A stretch of DNA of 38,235 nucleotides. It comes from Granulosicoccus sp. Its GTDB lineage: Bacteria; Pseudomonadota; Gammaproteobacteria; Granulosicoccales; Granulosicoccaceae. This document shows positions 15,878 through 24,110 of the stretch, one piece after another (the stretch's first letter is position 1; the number at the start of each line of letters is the position of its first letter). The notes beneath the pieces were generated by a model, which saw only the letters and a program-made list of their open reading frames with translations, was not told the origin of the DNA and did no database searches. The translations under genes were made by a program, and so were the position numbers. The stretch is taken from assembly GCA_023301725.1 (NCBI GenBank), contig JALZUD010000036.1, positions 1 through 38,235 on the forward strand. The letters run 5' to 3'.

Positions 15878-16798
15878 ATGAAAAACATGAAAATGTTGTC
15901 ACCGAGTGTGCCAAAACGAGTGCAAGAAAGCCTTGTTGTAAGGTTTAAGACGAAATTTAAGAGCACGGGTGCCGGTGTTGTCTGCATGTTGGCAGCAGGT
16001 GCTGCACAGGCTGAATTGGCTATATGCACCTCACCTCAGCGTCCTGATTGTCCAATGGCTATTACTTCGCAGATTGATCAAGAGTTCACGTTTTCACGGC
16101 TCATGTTCAACGACAACCAAACGGCTATTGAAAATCTGGGTGATCGTATCGGTTACCCGCACTGGCAGGCTGATTGTTCCGAATCAGAGCCTCATTTTAT
16201 TGCTGCCATGAAACGACTGACGCGCGTTGATACCAACACACAGAGTCAGTCCCTTGCACTCAGTGACCCACGTATCTACGACTTTCCTATGTTGTATGTG
16301 GTGGAGGCAGGGTTTGCTTCGTTTTCACAAAGTGAGGCAGATAATTTGCGAGAATATTTGTTGCGTGGAGGCTTCTTGCTAGTAGATGATTTTCATGGCG
16401 CGTATCAATGGTCTGAATTTGAAGGTTGGATGTCACAGGTTTTTCCTGACAGAGAAATTGTGGATATTCCACCATCGCATGAAATCTTTAACGTGCATTT
16501 CGCCATTGATGAATTTATCCAGATCCCGGGTTTACGCGCGCTGTGTTTGAATCCAGGCGAGACGTGGGAATTGCCGATTATGAAAACGGCTGCGGTTAAT
16601 GAGAGCAATGCATCCAGACAAGAGCCGCGTTGGCGTGGCGTGTTAGATGACGATGGCCGCGTAATGTCCATTATCAACTGGAATATGGATTTGGGTGATG
16701 CCTGGGAGCATGCTGACATGGAAGAGTACAGCGCGTTGTATACGGCAACGGCTTACAGGCTAGGCGTTAACTACGTGATTTACGGCATGACGCACTGA
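15878..16798 (+). CDS. DUF4159-domain exported protein
   Basis: This 306-residue protein has a basic N-terminus and a hydrophobic stretch ending AAGAAQA, consistent with export. From about residue 65 on it follows the DUF4159 pattern: FTFSRLMFNDN, WQADCSESEPHFIAAMKRLT, YDFPMLYVVEAG, LREYLLRGGFLLVDDFHGA, VFPDREIVDIPPSHEIFNVHF and GVNYVIYGMTH. The fold resembles a glutamine amidotransferase-like or ThuA-like domain. DUF4159 proteins usually occur with MoxR ATPase, DUF58 and BatA-type genes, none of which is adjacent here. A 182 nt gap with a GGTTTAG-N14-CTAAACC dyad (15822-15849) separates it from xylG, so it is probably an independent unit. Its biochemical function is unknown. Confidence 0.82.
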   Translation: MKNMKMLSPSVPKRVQESLVVRFKTKFKSTGAGVVCMLAAGAAQAELAICTSPQRPDCPMAITSQIDQEFTFSRLMFNDNQTAIENLGDRIGYPHWQADCSESEPHFIAAMKRLTRVDTNTQSQSLALSDPRIYDFPMLYVVEAGFASFSQSEADNLREYLLRGGFLLVDDFHGAYQWSEFEGWMSQVFPDREIVDIPPSHEIFNVHFAIDEFIQIPGLRALCLNPGETWELPIMKTAAVNESNASRQEPRWRGVLDDDGRVMSIINWNMDLGDAWEHADMEEYSALYTATAYRLGVNYVIYGMTH

Positions 16799-16804
16799 TT
16801 TTCT

Positions 16805-16837
16805 CGGGCCTCGCAGGTCGGGCCTCGCAGGTCGGGC
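16805..16837. repeat. Tandem 14-bp direct repeat
   Basis: Two perfect copies of CGGGCCTCGCAGGT (16805-16818 and 16819-16832) are followed by CGGGC, the start of a third copy. They lie directly after the DUF4159 stop, before the 16845-16869 hairpin. Confidence 0.8.
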
Positions 16838-16844
16838 AATGTTA

Positions 16845-16869
16845 ATGGGCGCCCCAGATAGGCGCCCAT
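16845..16869. terminator. Hairpin between convergent genes (GGCGCC type)
   Basis: ATGGGCGCC, a 7 nt loop, then GGCGCCCAT gives a 9 bp perfect stem between the plus-strand DUF4159 gene and the minus-strand GAPDH gene. No T-run is present on either strand, so intrinsic termination is uncertain. A similar GGCGCC pair lies at the convergent junction near 24073. Confidence 0.4.
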
Positions 16870-16878
16870 GCTGATCAC

Positions 16879-18324
16879 TTACGCAGGCACGTTTACGATA
16901 TTCAACCCGAGCATGTGTTGCATACAACGAAGCACTTGGGTGCTGTAGCCAAACTCATTGTCGTACCAGACGTAGAGCACGCAGCGATCACCTTCAACAA
17001 TAGTAGCCACTGAATCGAATATGGCAGGTTCAGGCGTGCCCACAAAATCAGTTGATACCACTTCAGTGCTGTAGGAATAATTGATTTGCTGGCTTAGTTC
17101 TGAGTTATAGGCCAGTTCACGCACATACTCGTTGAGCTCATCGCGCGTTGTCTGTTTTCCCAGATTCAGATTGCACACCGCCATGGAGACGTTTGGCGTT
17201 GGCACACGAATAGCATTGCCCGTTAATTTGCCGGCTAGCTCTGGCAGAGCTTTGGCTACCGCCTTGGCGGCACCTGTTGATGTCAATACCATATTAAGTG
17301 GTGCACTTCGGCCTCGTCTTTCAGCGGGGTGGTAGTTGTCTATCAAATTCTGATCATTGGTGTACGAGTGCACGGTTTCAACGTGGCCATTGACCACGCC
17401 AAAGCGATCATTAATCACTTTGAGTACGGGTGTGATCGCATTGGTGGTACAGCTCGCTGCACACACGATGGTGTCGTGGTCTTCAATCATGTGCTGGTTG
17501 ACACCGTATACGATGTTCTTAATGTTGCCACCTGCAGGAGCGGTGAGCAGAACCTTGGCAGCACCCTTGGGCACAAGGTGACGAGACAGGCTCTCTTCGT
17601 CTTTAAACACACCGGTGTTGTCGACGATCAGCGCGTTGTTAATCCCATAGTCGGTGTAATCGATATCTTCGGGTTGATTGGCGTAGATGACCTTGATGAA
17701 ATTTCCATTCGCTATGATGGCGCTGTTTTCTTCGTCAATGGTGATGTGACCATTGAACGGGCCATGGATAGAATCTCGTCTAAGTAAACTGGCTCGCTTA
17801 CGAAGATCGCCGTCACGTCCACCTCTGACAACAATAGCGCGTAAGCGCAATGGGTTGCTTGAGGTTGTCCGTTCAATCATTAAGCGAGCAAGGATACGCC
17901 CGATGCGGCCAAAGCCGTAAAGCACCACATCACGTGGTTCATCAAGCACTGATGGGCTATCGGGTATATCGCTGATGGCTGCGGCAACAAAATCGCGAAG
18001 GGCGGCCTTGTCGCTCAGTGCATTGAGCTGACGAGCTTGATAGCAGAGTTTACCTATATCAATGCGTGAGCTACCCGGTTGCAGACTGGACACTACATCA
18101 AGTACGGCACTGGTATCGACAACATTTATTGATTCTCCAACCACTTGCTGAGATTGTTGATGTGCCTTGATAATATCGATAGTGGAGGCATTCATCAGCT
18201 TGCGACCGAACACGGTAACAATGACTCCTCGGGTCCGATAGAGTGACCCGACCACCGGGATCATACTTTCGGCAAGTCCTTGCTCTTGAATGTAAGTTTG
18301 AAGATGTGTAGTTGAGTCTGTCAC
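16879..18324 (-). CDS. Glyceraldehyde-3-phosphate dehydrogenase, long form with N-terminal extension
   Basis: This NAD(P)-dependent enzyme interconverts glyceraldehyde 3-phosphate and 1,3-bisphosphoglycerate. The core starts with VVLYGFGRIGRI and has the catalytic ASCTTN motif (Cys about 292), HSYTNDQNLIDNYH, RGRSAPLNMVLTSTGAAKA, and the closing WYDNEFGYSTQVL. About 130 residues precede the Rossmann domain. This extension defines the roughly 480-residue GAPDH group of gammaproteobacteria, distinct from the 330-residue housekeeping form. GTG at 18324 is chosen as start because AAGGAA lies 7 nt upstream; an in-frame TTG at 18342 overlaps that site. The gene stands alone, with a 200 nt gap upstream. 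Whether it works in glycolysis or gluconeogenesis cannot be told from sequence. Confidence 0.92.
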   Translation of the reverse strand: MTDSTTHLQTYIQEQGLAESMIPVVGSLYRTRGVIVTVFGRKLMNASTIDIIKAHQQSQQVVGESINVVDTSAVLDVVSSLQPGSSRIDIGKLCYQARQLNALSDKAALRDFVAAAISDIPDSPSVLDEPRDVVLYGFGRIGRILARLMIERTTSSNPLRLRAIVVRGGRDGDLRKRASLLRRDSIHGPFNGHITIDEENSAIIANGNFIKVIYANQPEDIDYTDYGINNALIVDNTGVFKDEESLSRHLVPKGAAKVLLTAPAGGNIKNIVYGVNQHMIEDHDTIVCAASCTTNAITPVLKVINDRFGVVNGHVETVHSYTNDQNLIDNYHPAERRGRSAPLNMVLTSTGAAKAVAKALPELAGKLTGNAIRVPTPNVSMAVCNLNLGKQTTRDELNEYVRELAYNSELSQQINYSYSTEVVSTDFVGTPEPAIFDSVATIVEGDRCVLYVWYDNEFGYSTQVLRCMQHMLGLNIVNVPA

Positions 18325-18527
18325 TAGAAGATTCCTTCTCAAGTCGGGCTAAATTTAATGAATTATGATGAAACTTACTTATTGTAAGCGCAGTGTGTGA
18401 ACGCGAAAGGGCCATTTGTTAACTTTGGCAACAAGCGGTAAACCCTCGGCGTTGAGTAGTAGAGATAACTTTTGCGTCTCGACAATTTGTATCTCATTAC
18501 CAGAGCTGTGTTGTTATCTGGCATGAG

Positions 18528-19208
18528 TTACAGGCTATCAAAGCGGCTTCTGCGCAAAGATGCTGAATCTGCCTGAATCCGTTTGTAGTATTGAACATAG
18601 TCGAAAAATTCACATGCCTCTGGAATACCTTCCAGACAAGGTTGCTCTATGTCGTAGCCTCGCTCCTCTGCTGTGCGCACTTGTTTTCTTAATACAGCCA
18701 TAGCGGCTTCCGCAAAATTTCTTAGTAGTGTCTGTGACATCATTACATCACACGATGCCTCTAGCATCTGTTCACGGGCCTCATAGCTGTCAGCCGAGGA
18801 GGTGGGTGTATTTAACCAGACCTCGTAGCTGGAGGTATAGCGATGCCAGCTGCCGTCAATGTATAAGGCATCGGCTATGGCTTGTACCAATGAATTTCGA
18901 TGATTTTTCTCAATGCGACCACACTCGCAACCGCCGCGATCACAAAATGCCCGCTCTTCAGCCTGTTCTGGTATGACAAACCAGCTTGCATCAATAGCAA
19001 GCGGGTATTTATTGCGTGTTTTCGCTAGCAGTTTTGGTGATTTTTTGATCGCACACGGCGCATCCTGATACACAACATCTTGCCCTGTTTGACAAGCAAA
19101 AATGGCGCTATGGGTTGATTTTGCACAGGTGAGTATCAGCAACATCAAAAACACACCAGCAATCGCTAAGGTCGAACGCTTTAACAGTGAGGAAGAAGAT
19201 GCTTGCAT
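18528..19208 (-). CDS. Small exported protein with DUF4124-like N-terminal motif
   Basis: This 226-residue protein has a hydrophobic signal segment (residues about 12-34) and then IFACQTGQDVVYQDAPC. That stretch resembles the start of DUF4124 domains (a Cys-bounded strand, VYQD, then PC). The rest is Cys-containing (ERAFCDRGGCECG, EASCDVMM, EQPCLEGIPEACEFF) and suggests a disulfide-stabilised periplasmic or secreted protein. No enzymatic motif is seen. The gene lies between GAPDH and the CBM9-like lipoprotein on the same strand, with gaps of about 200 nt on both sides, so it is probably separately transcribed. Function is unknown. Confidence 0.7.
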   Translation of the reverse strand: MQASSSSLLKRSTLAIAGVFLMLLILTCAKSTHSAIFACQTGQDVVYQDAPCAIKKSPKLLAKTRNKYPLAIDASWFVIPEQAEERAFCDRGGCECGRIEKNHRNSLVQAIADALYIDGSWHRYTSSYEVWLNTPTSSADSYEAREQMLEASCDVMMSQTLLRNFAEAAMAVLRKQVRTAEERGYDIEQPCLEGIPEACEFFDYVQYYKRIQADSASLRRSRFDSL

Positions 19209-19400
19209 GACTGGTCATCGGCCCGTTTCGCCTGTCCTACATGTTTTTTGGTCCACATTTCGGGCGAAGAGCGCGCAATACGCAGAACTTTAGTGCGGAT
19301 ATGAGCTGTGAGCCGTGTTTATCGTCGAATTATTCACATTTGCACGCCGAGCGAGAGTGCTCAGAGCCGCTGGTGCCTTAACAGCCGGCACAGCACAGCT

Positions 19401-20714
19401 TTAGTTGAGAACCGCAGTGGCCATAAACGAGGGATTCATGAAGGTGTTATCGGTGTCGACATTGACCCTCGACGGGTGAATCCAGCCCCATTTTTCGTCT
19501 CTGGCACCGCCATCATTATCAAGATTCAGCTGCACCTCTAGTCCGAATGGAGAACCAGCCTGAATACCGAAACCGTCTAATGGAAGGCGTATTTCCCAAG
19601 TGTGTCTATCGCTTGTGCATAGGCAGCTGGAAAATTCAAAATCGGGCAGGGGGGCAGAATTAGGTCCAGCTTCAAAGACGGTGGAATTGGAGGTGCGATC
19701 AGTGGGGCTGGTTATCAGGGGGATCAGAATATGCCGATCGTCTACGCCATCGTACGAGGTGCCCCTGCTGTTGTTACCGTCTATGAATATGTCAACGGAG
19801 TCATCCTGAAAAACTGCTGTGGAATCGCGGACCGGAGTGGCGGTATCGAAAAGCTCTCCCAGAACAAAAATATATAACCAGGTGTCGTCGTACGTGGCGA
19901 GCCAACGAAAATCTGTGTCTCCGTCACTGCGATTGGACGATACACCCATGTCAACCATTAAATTGTCAATGGCAAGCGGCTCTCCCCGGTCGTCGTTAAA
20001 TTGTGCTCGGTCGTTATAAATATCGTCGTAAAGTCCATCGATAATAGGCGCATCGCTGGGATCTACAAATGAAATACGCACATCAATGCCTGGTTCTGGT
20101 TCTGGTTCTGGTTCCGATGCAGGGTCGTTTTCGTCAAAGGGATCGGTGCCCGCCTGTCGCTCGGCCAGATTGGCGACGCCGTCCAAGTCATCGTCCAGTG
20201 ACGCTAATCCGTCAAGCTGGTAGTCGTCCTCATCAAGTTCTATCGTGCTGTTGCCTGTGATGGGTGCTGTAGTTTGTGATAGCACGGCCAACAGCAACCC
20301 GTTACCGTCACAGGCTTGTGTGTTATCCAGAGTCTCAAACCAATTGACCTCAATGGCTAGAGTCTCGCCTTGATTGACCCTTACTGTGGCTTGCTGACGA
20401 GCGTCAAAACTTGCTGGATCGTTAGGGTTAGGTTCAAAACACAAGGGTGTGCCGTTATTGAAGCTTGCCAATGCATATAAACCAGAAATGCCATCAGTTG
20501 ATGCTCTTCCCATGGCAAGAGCGACGCCTCTAGGCAAAGCCATGCTGAGTGGGGTAGAGCTGTTCAACGCAGGATTCGCATTCTCTGCCAGTAAGCTCGC
20601 GTTGGTGCTATCAGAGCCTGAACAGGCGTTGATAAATAGTGCGCAGGCGATCAGGGGCGAGATACGCAAGCGTCTGCCAACTCGGAGTTTATTTTGACGG
20701 CTTGGAATTGGCAT
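19401..20714 (-). CDS. Lipoprotein with CBM9-like sugar-binding domain and Ca-binding linker
   Basis: This protein of about 437 residues starts with RRLRISPLIACALFINAC, a lipoprotein-type signal. ATG at 20714 is preferred because it gives a normal signal length. A TTG at 20837 would add 41 residues ahead of the signal, and neither start has a clear ribosome-binding site. The middle contains an Asp-rich thrombospondin-3-like segment (DDDLDGVANLAERQAGTD) and a Pro-Glu linker (PEPEPEP) encoded by a simple repeat around 20091-20117. The C-terminal 200 residues match the CBM9 type found in carbohydrate-binding or cell-surface proteins (IDGLYDDIYNDRAQF, DDTWLYIFVLGE, FQDDSVDIFIDGNNSRG, RHTWEIRLPL, GFGIQAGSPFGLEVQLN). 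A surface polysaccharide-binding role is inferred. Confidence 0.78.
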   Translation of the reverse strand: MPIPSRQNKLRVGRRLRISPLIACALFINACSGSDSTNASLLAENANPALNSSTPLSMALPRGVALAMGRASTDGISGLYALASFNNGTPLCFEPNPNDPASFDARQQATVRVNQGETLAIEVNWFETLDNTQACDGNGLLLAVLSQTTAPITGNSTIELDEDDYQLDGLASLDDDLDGVANLAERQAGTDPFDENDPASEPEPEPEPGIDVRISFVDPSDAPIIDGLYDDIYNDRAQFNDDRGEPLAIDNLMVDMGVSSNRSDGDTDFRWLATYDDTWLYIFVLGELFDTATPVRDSTAVFQDDSVDIFIDGNNSRGTSYDGVDDRHILIPLITSPTDRTSNSTVFEAGPNSAPLPDFEFSSCLCTSDRHTWEIRLPLDGFGIQAGSPFGLEVQLNLDNDGGARDEKWGWIHPSRVNVDTDNTFMNPSFMATAVLN

Positions 20715-20880
20715 TCTGTTTGTTGGGTATGTTGAATTTGGGCATGTTGAAAAATCGCTATGTTTGGTGTCACGATTTTGCTTGTTAGATGCAAACGAGC
20801 CTATGGACAATTCACTGTTCACGCATTGGTAGTTCAACTATGTGTTGGTCGGTTAAGTAGTACAATAGCGCTAGCTTGCC

Positions 20881-20899
20881 ATAATGTATATCGCATTAT
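20881..20899. promoter_or_regulatory. AT-rich dyad in divergent region of lipoprotein and kinase genes
   Basis: ATAATG-N7-CATTAT is a perfect 6 bp inverted repeat in the gap between the minus-strand lipoprotein and the plus-strand kinase. It could be an operator or overlapping promoter elements. The 20715-21083 gap otherwise holds no recognisable gene. Confidence 0.3.
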
Positions 20900-21083
20900 C
20901 CGCAAATTGGATACTCAGTCCTTTTGCACCGTGTTAAAACAATGTTAAAAAACATGTCCTGCAGATCAATTGGCGTATGTACAGCGAGTGAAAATGTAAA
21001 CTGTCACCATTCTGACGTTTCGTTACGCTTGGTGCTAACTTTCGTTGTTGTTCGCTCTGGAAATGGGGTCCTGTTTTTGTCGC

Positions 21084-23324
21084 ATGCAAGCCGGTGATCA
21101 CCCAACAATCCTGTCGCCGGGAGATGTTCTCGGCAGCTACAGAATAGACAGCTTCCTAGGTCAGGGTGGTTTCGGGGTTACTTACGTTGCTCGCGACACC
21201 ATGCTTGATATTCAGGTTGCCATCAAAGAGTATCTACCTGAACGAATTGCGCGGCGTGCCGCTGATAAAACCATTCAGCCGCGTAGCGAAGAACACGCTA
21301 AGGTGGTGCGCAAAGGGCTCATAAGTTTCCTGAAAGAGGCTCGCACGTTAGCTAAATTCAAGCATCCGAATATTGTGCGGGTCATGAGTATCTTCGAGCT
21401 CAACAACACCGCTTACATGGTCATGGAATATGAGCGAGGCCATGAGTTAAAGCTGTTATTGGATCAACGAAAAAATATCAGCGAAGTGGCTTTAAAAGCG
21501 CTGTTTGGCCCGATACTCGATGGCCTTGAAGAGGTCCATCGGCATGGGTTTATTCACCGAGACATAAAGCCTGCCAATATTCTCGTCAGAGACGATGGCT
21601 CACCCGTGTTGCTCGACTTTGGTTCCGCACGCCTTGCCTCGGGACACCAAACCGAGTTGTTAACTGCCATGGTTACCGCGGGTTTTGCGCCTCTGGAGCA
21701 ATACAGCGGCTTGGATGAGCAGCAAGGGCCTTGGACTGATATTTATGCTTTGGGTGCCGTACTTTATTATGCGGTTCGGGCTCTAGCGCCTGTGGACTCA
21801 ACTTTGCGCGGGGTCGCAGTGTTAAACGACAAGGCTGACCCTTTCCAGAGTTTATCGAGCTTGAAACCTGAGGGCTATAGTGTGGCTTTCTGCCGCGCTG
21901 TGGATTGGGCGCTTCAGTTCAAGGTGTCTGCTCGGCCCCAATCGTTGCGGCAGTGGAGCAGTGGTCTGTTTCAAGACGAGCAATCTGGAGCTGATGTTGT
22001 TCAAGAACGATCAGCTAGAGATTCGATAGGCACATCCGCAAGCAGGCCTTCGTCCATGGGTGTACCTTCCTCTGCGGCCGAGATCACCAGGCTGATCAAT
22101 CCGGTTGAAGACTTTGGCAAGGCAGCTCCCACTCAGAATCGGGGTGTTGCAGATCAGCCAACTCGACCAGTTACGCAACAAGAACTTACCCAAAATAATA
22201 CTCAGGCAAGCTCCACTGAGGCCTACTCGATGCAGTCGAGTTTGGACAATCAGGACACCTATGAGTACCAAAGAACAGAAAATATTGCGCAACCGAACTC
22301 GAGTTGGGATGTCTCAGATGTCAGTTCTTACAGACAAAAACGTCGAAAAAAGGCAGGTTTCAACGCCAGTTTTGGGCTAAAAAACTGGCGCGTCGAGCAG
22401 GTGTTTTCGCGCAAAACGGTGGTCATTGCGTTGTCGTTTATCGTTGCATCCCTGGTGGCTATTGTCGCTGTCCAGCAACCTGACAACACATTGGGTGTAT
22501 CTGCTGCTGCGACTAAATCTAAGGCTGAGGTGCCTGAGTCCAGTTCAACAACAAATGCGCGACCTGCAGACGATCGGGAGAGCGCAAACAACGGCGGGAA
22601 TATTACCGAAAGCCTGAACGCGAGTGATGAATCGAGCGTGACGAATGTGACCTCCTTGCCGGTGCCTGTCGATTCGTCAGCTAATCGGCAAACTGCTGAG
22701 GCTCAGGCCTCTCGTCTGTTGGCATTGCGGCAACGCACAGAAGCAGAGGCTGCTGCGCAGTTGGCGTCGGATCGGAGCGTGCAGCTTGAGGAGGCCAGAC
22801 GCCAATCGCAGATTCAGCGAGATCGCGACGCTCGCGCAGCAACCGATGCGGCTCGAGAGGCTGCAGCAGTGCGGCGTGAGGCCGCTCGTCAGGAGCAACT
22901 GGCAAAGGCGGCTCTAGAGACAGATGCTGAGAAACTAGCCGCGCAGCAGCGAAATCAGTTTGTGCAGCCACCAGACGTAGCCGTAAAACCGGTGATTGCC
23001 CGATCAGATATGTCTGATGTATTAACGCGTTTCAACGGTTTGTCCAACGCCCTGCGCGAGCGTGATGGTGCAGCCATGAGACGCTATACGGTGGAGTCAA
23101 GGCGCAATAATGCCTACTTCGATTACGTATTTAGCAGCTTCGACACCGTGGAAACACGCATTGCCAATATCAGCGCCAGCAGACAAGACCAGACCATTCG
23201 CGCTACGCTATGGGTAGATCGATTGATCAGGGCCAATGGCACTATTGCCATTCCACCTGAAGAGTTCAAATCGATTCCCATTTATTCGACAAAGGAGTCG
23301 CAGTGGTCGGCAATACACTGGTAA
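21084..23324 (+). CDS. Membrane-anchored Ser/Thr protein kinase
   Basis: This Hanks-type kinase phosphorylates Ser/Thr residues of target proteins. Its motifs are LGQGGFGVTY (glycine loop), VAIKEYLP (catalytic Lys), KEARTLAKFKHPNIV (helix-C Glu), HRDIKPANIL (catalytic loop) and LLDFGSAR. The activation segment ends TAGFAPLEQY, as in many gammaproteobacterial kinases. A polar, probably disordered juxtamembrane region follows. One transmembrane helix is encoded at about 22420-22485. Beyond it lie an Ala/Glu/Arg-rich coiled coil (about 22680-22950) and a C-terminal domain of about 100 residues resembling an NTF2-like fold, presumably periplasmic. Starts at TTG 21045, ATG 21063 and ATG 21084 are all possible; 21084 leaves a short N-terminus typical of the family. 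The gene overlaps the next by 22 nt. Confidence 0.88.
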   Translation: MQAGDHPTILSPGDVLGSYRIDSFLGQGGFGVTYVARDTMLDIQVAIKEYLPERIARRAADKTIQPRSEEHAKVVRKGLISFLKEARTLAKFKHPNIVRVMSIFELNNTAYMVMEYERGHELKLLLDQRKNISEVALKALFGPILDGLEEVHRHGFIHRDIKPANILVRDDGSPVLLDFGSARLASGHQTELLTAMVTAGFAPLEQYSGLDEQQGPWTDIYALGAVLYYAVRALAPVDSTLRGVAVLNDKADPFQSLSSLKPEGYSVAFCRAVDWALQFKVSARPQSLRQWSSGLFQDEQSGADVVQERSARDSIGTSASRPSSMGVPSSAAEITRLINPVEDFGKAAPTQNRGVADQPTRPVTQQELTQNNTQASSTEAYSMQSSLDNQDTYEYQRTENIAQPNSSWDVSDVSSYRQKRRKKAGFNASFGLKNWRVEQVFSRKTVVIALSFIVASLVAIVAVQQPDNTLGVSAAATKSKAEVPESSSTTNARPADDRESANNGGNITESLNASDESSVTNVTSLPVPVDSSANRQTAEAQASRLLALRQRTEAEAAAQLASDRSVQLEEARRQSQIQRDRDARAATDAAREAAAVRREAARQEQLAKAALETDAEKLAAQQRNQFVQPPDVAVKPVIARSDMSDVLTRFNGLSNALRERDGAAMRRYTVESRRNNAYFDYVFSSFDTVETRIANISASRQDQTIRATLWVDRLIRANGTIAIPPEEFKSIPIYSTKESQWSAIHW

Positions 23325-24010
23325 AAAGAATGGCACGGTTTCTCGCTATGCCTGTATCCATCTGGTTTGCTGTGTGGTGCGTGCTTGCCGCTATTTCGCC
23401 TGCACAGGCCTTAGCTCAATCATCAACACAGCCGGTGATAAAGGTGCAAAACAGCGGTTTTGATGAAGCCACACTGCCTGACTTCGAATCGCCCATCATC
23501 GAACATATTGAGCGCGAAGGTGGCCCGCTTGGGTCTCTAGAGGGTTTTGGCGCAACTGTGGTCGACAACGATGAAATTGCATCAGTCACTCTCTACTACC
23601 GGTTTAGTGGCGAAAACGAATTCGCACAACTACCCATGCGTGAGATTGCCAGTTCGTCTTTCTACTCGGCCAGAGTAGGTACGTCAAATGTGCCCTCTGG
23701 CACTGTGTCTATCGAGTATTACATACAGGCCGAAGATGTCTCTGGCAACTTGGTGCTTAACGGGTTTGCGTTTCAGCCGTTGGTGCGATTTTTTGAACCT
23801 GCAAAACCGATAACACCAATTACACCGGTCGCAGAGCCGATCACCGAGCCAGTAGAATCGGCAGGAGGCGTCAATTGGCTTTATATTGGGCTTGGGGTTC
23901 TGGCAGTGGGGGCTATTGCAGCTGCTGCTGGAGGTGGCGGCAGTAGCGGTGGATCATCAGACGATTGTGTAGGCGGTTGCGAAGTGACTGTGACGTTCCC
24001 GCGGCCATAA
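23303..24010 (+). CDS. Exported beta-rich protein coupled to the kinase
   Basis: This 235-residue protein starts with GTG at 23303, supported by AAAGGAG 5 nt upstream. The site lies inside the kinase gene and the frames overlap by 22 nt, so the two are co-transcribed and probably coupled. A signal peptide (residues 1-38, ending AQALA) precedes an Ig/fibronectin-like beta domain (ATVVDNDEIASVTLYYRFSG; IEYYIQAEDVSGN). A Pro-rich linker, one transmembrane helix (NWLYIGLGVLAVGAIAAA) and a Gly/Ser-rich tail with two Cys follow. The protein is therefore likely anchored with the beta domain outside the cytoplasm. A role as ligand-sensing partner of the kinase is inferred from the overlap only. Confidence 0.75.
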   Translation: MVGNTLVKRMARFLAMPVSIWFAVWCVLAAISPAQALAQSSTQPVIKVQNSGFDEATLPDFESPIIEHIEREGGPLGSLEGFGATVVDNDEIASVTLYYRFSGENEFAQLPMREIASSSFYSARVGTSNVPSGTVSIEYYIQAEDVSGNLVLNGFAFQPLVRFFEPAKPITPITPVAEPITEPVESAGGVNWLYIGLGVLAVGAIAAAAGGGGSSGGSSDDCVGGCEVTVTFPRP

Positions 24011-24072
24011 CCTTAGCCGCAGTTCACTTGCTTATTTTCCGTTTAAACAAAACTTCAGATTGATTTGGCATA

Positions 24073-24092
24073 GGCGCCTTTAGTTGGGCGCC
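24073..24092. terminator. GGCGCC-type hairpin at convergent junction
   Basis: Two GGCGCC palindromes (24073-24078 and 24087-24092) separated by 8 nt can pair as one stem between the convergent genes ending at 24010 (+) and 24111 (-). There is no strong T-run. The layout is like that at 16845-16869. Confidence 0.35.
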
Positions 24093-24110
24093 ACGTACAC
24101 TAGGCTAAGG

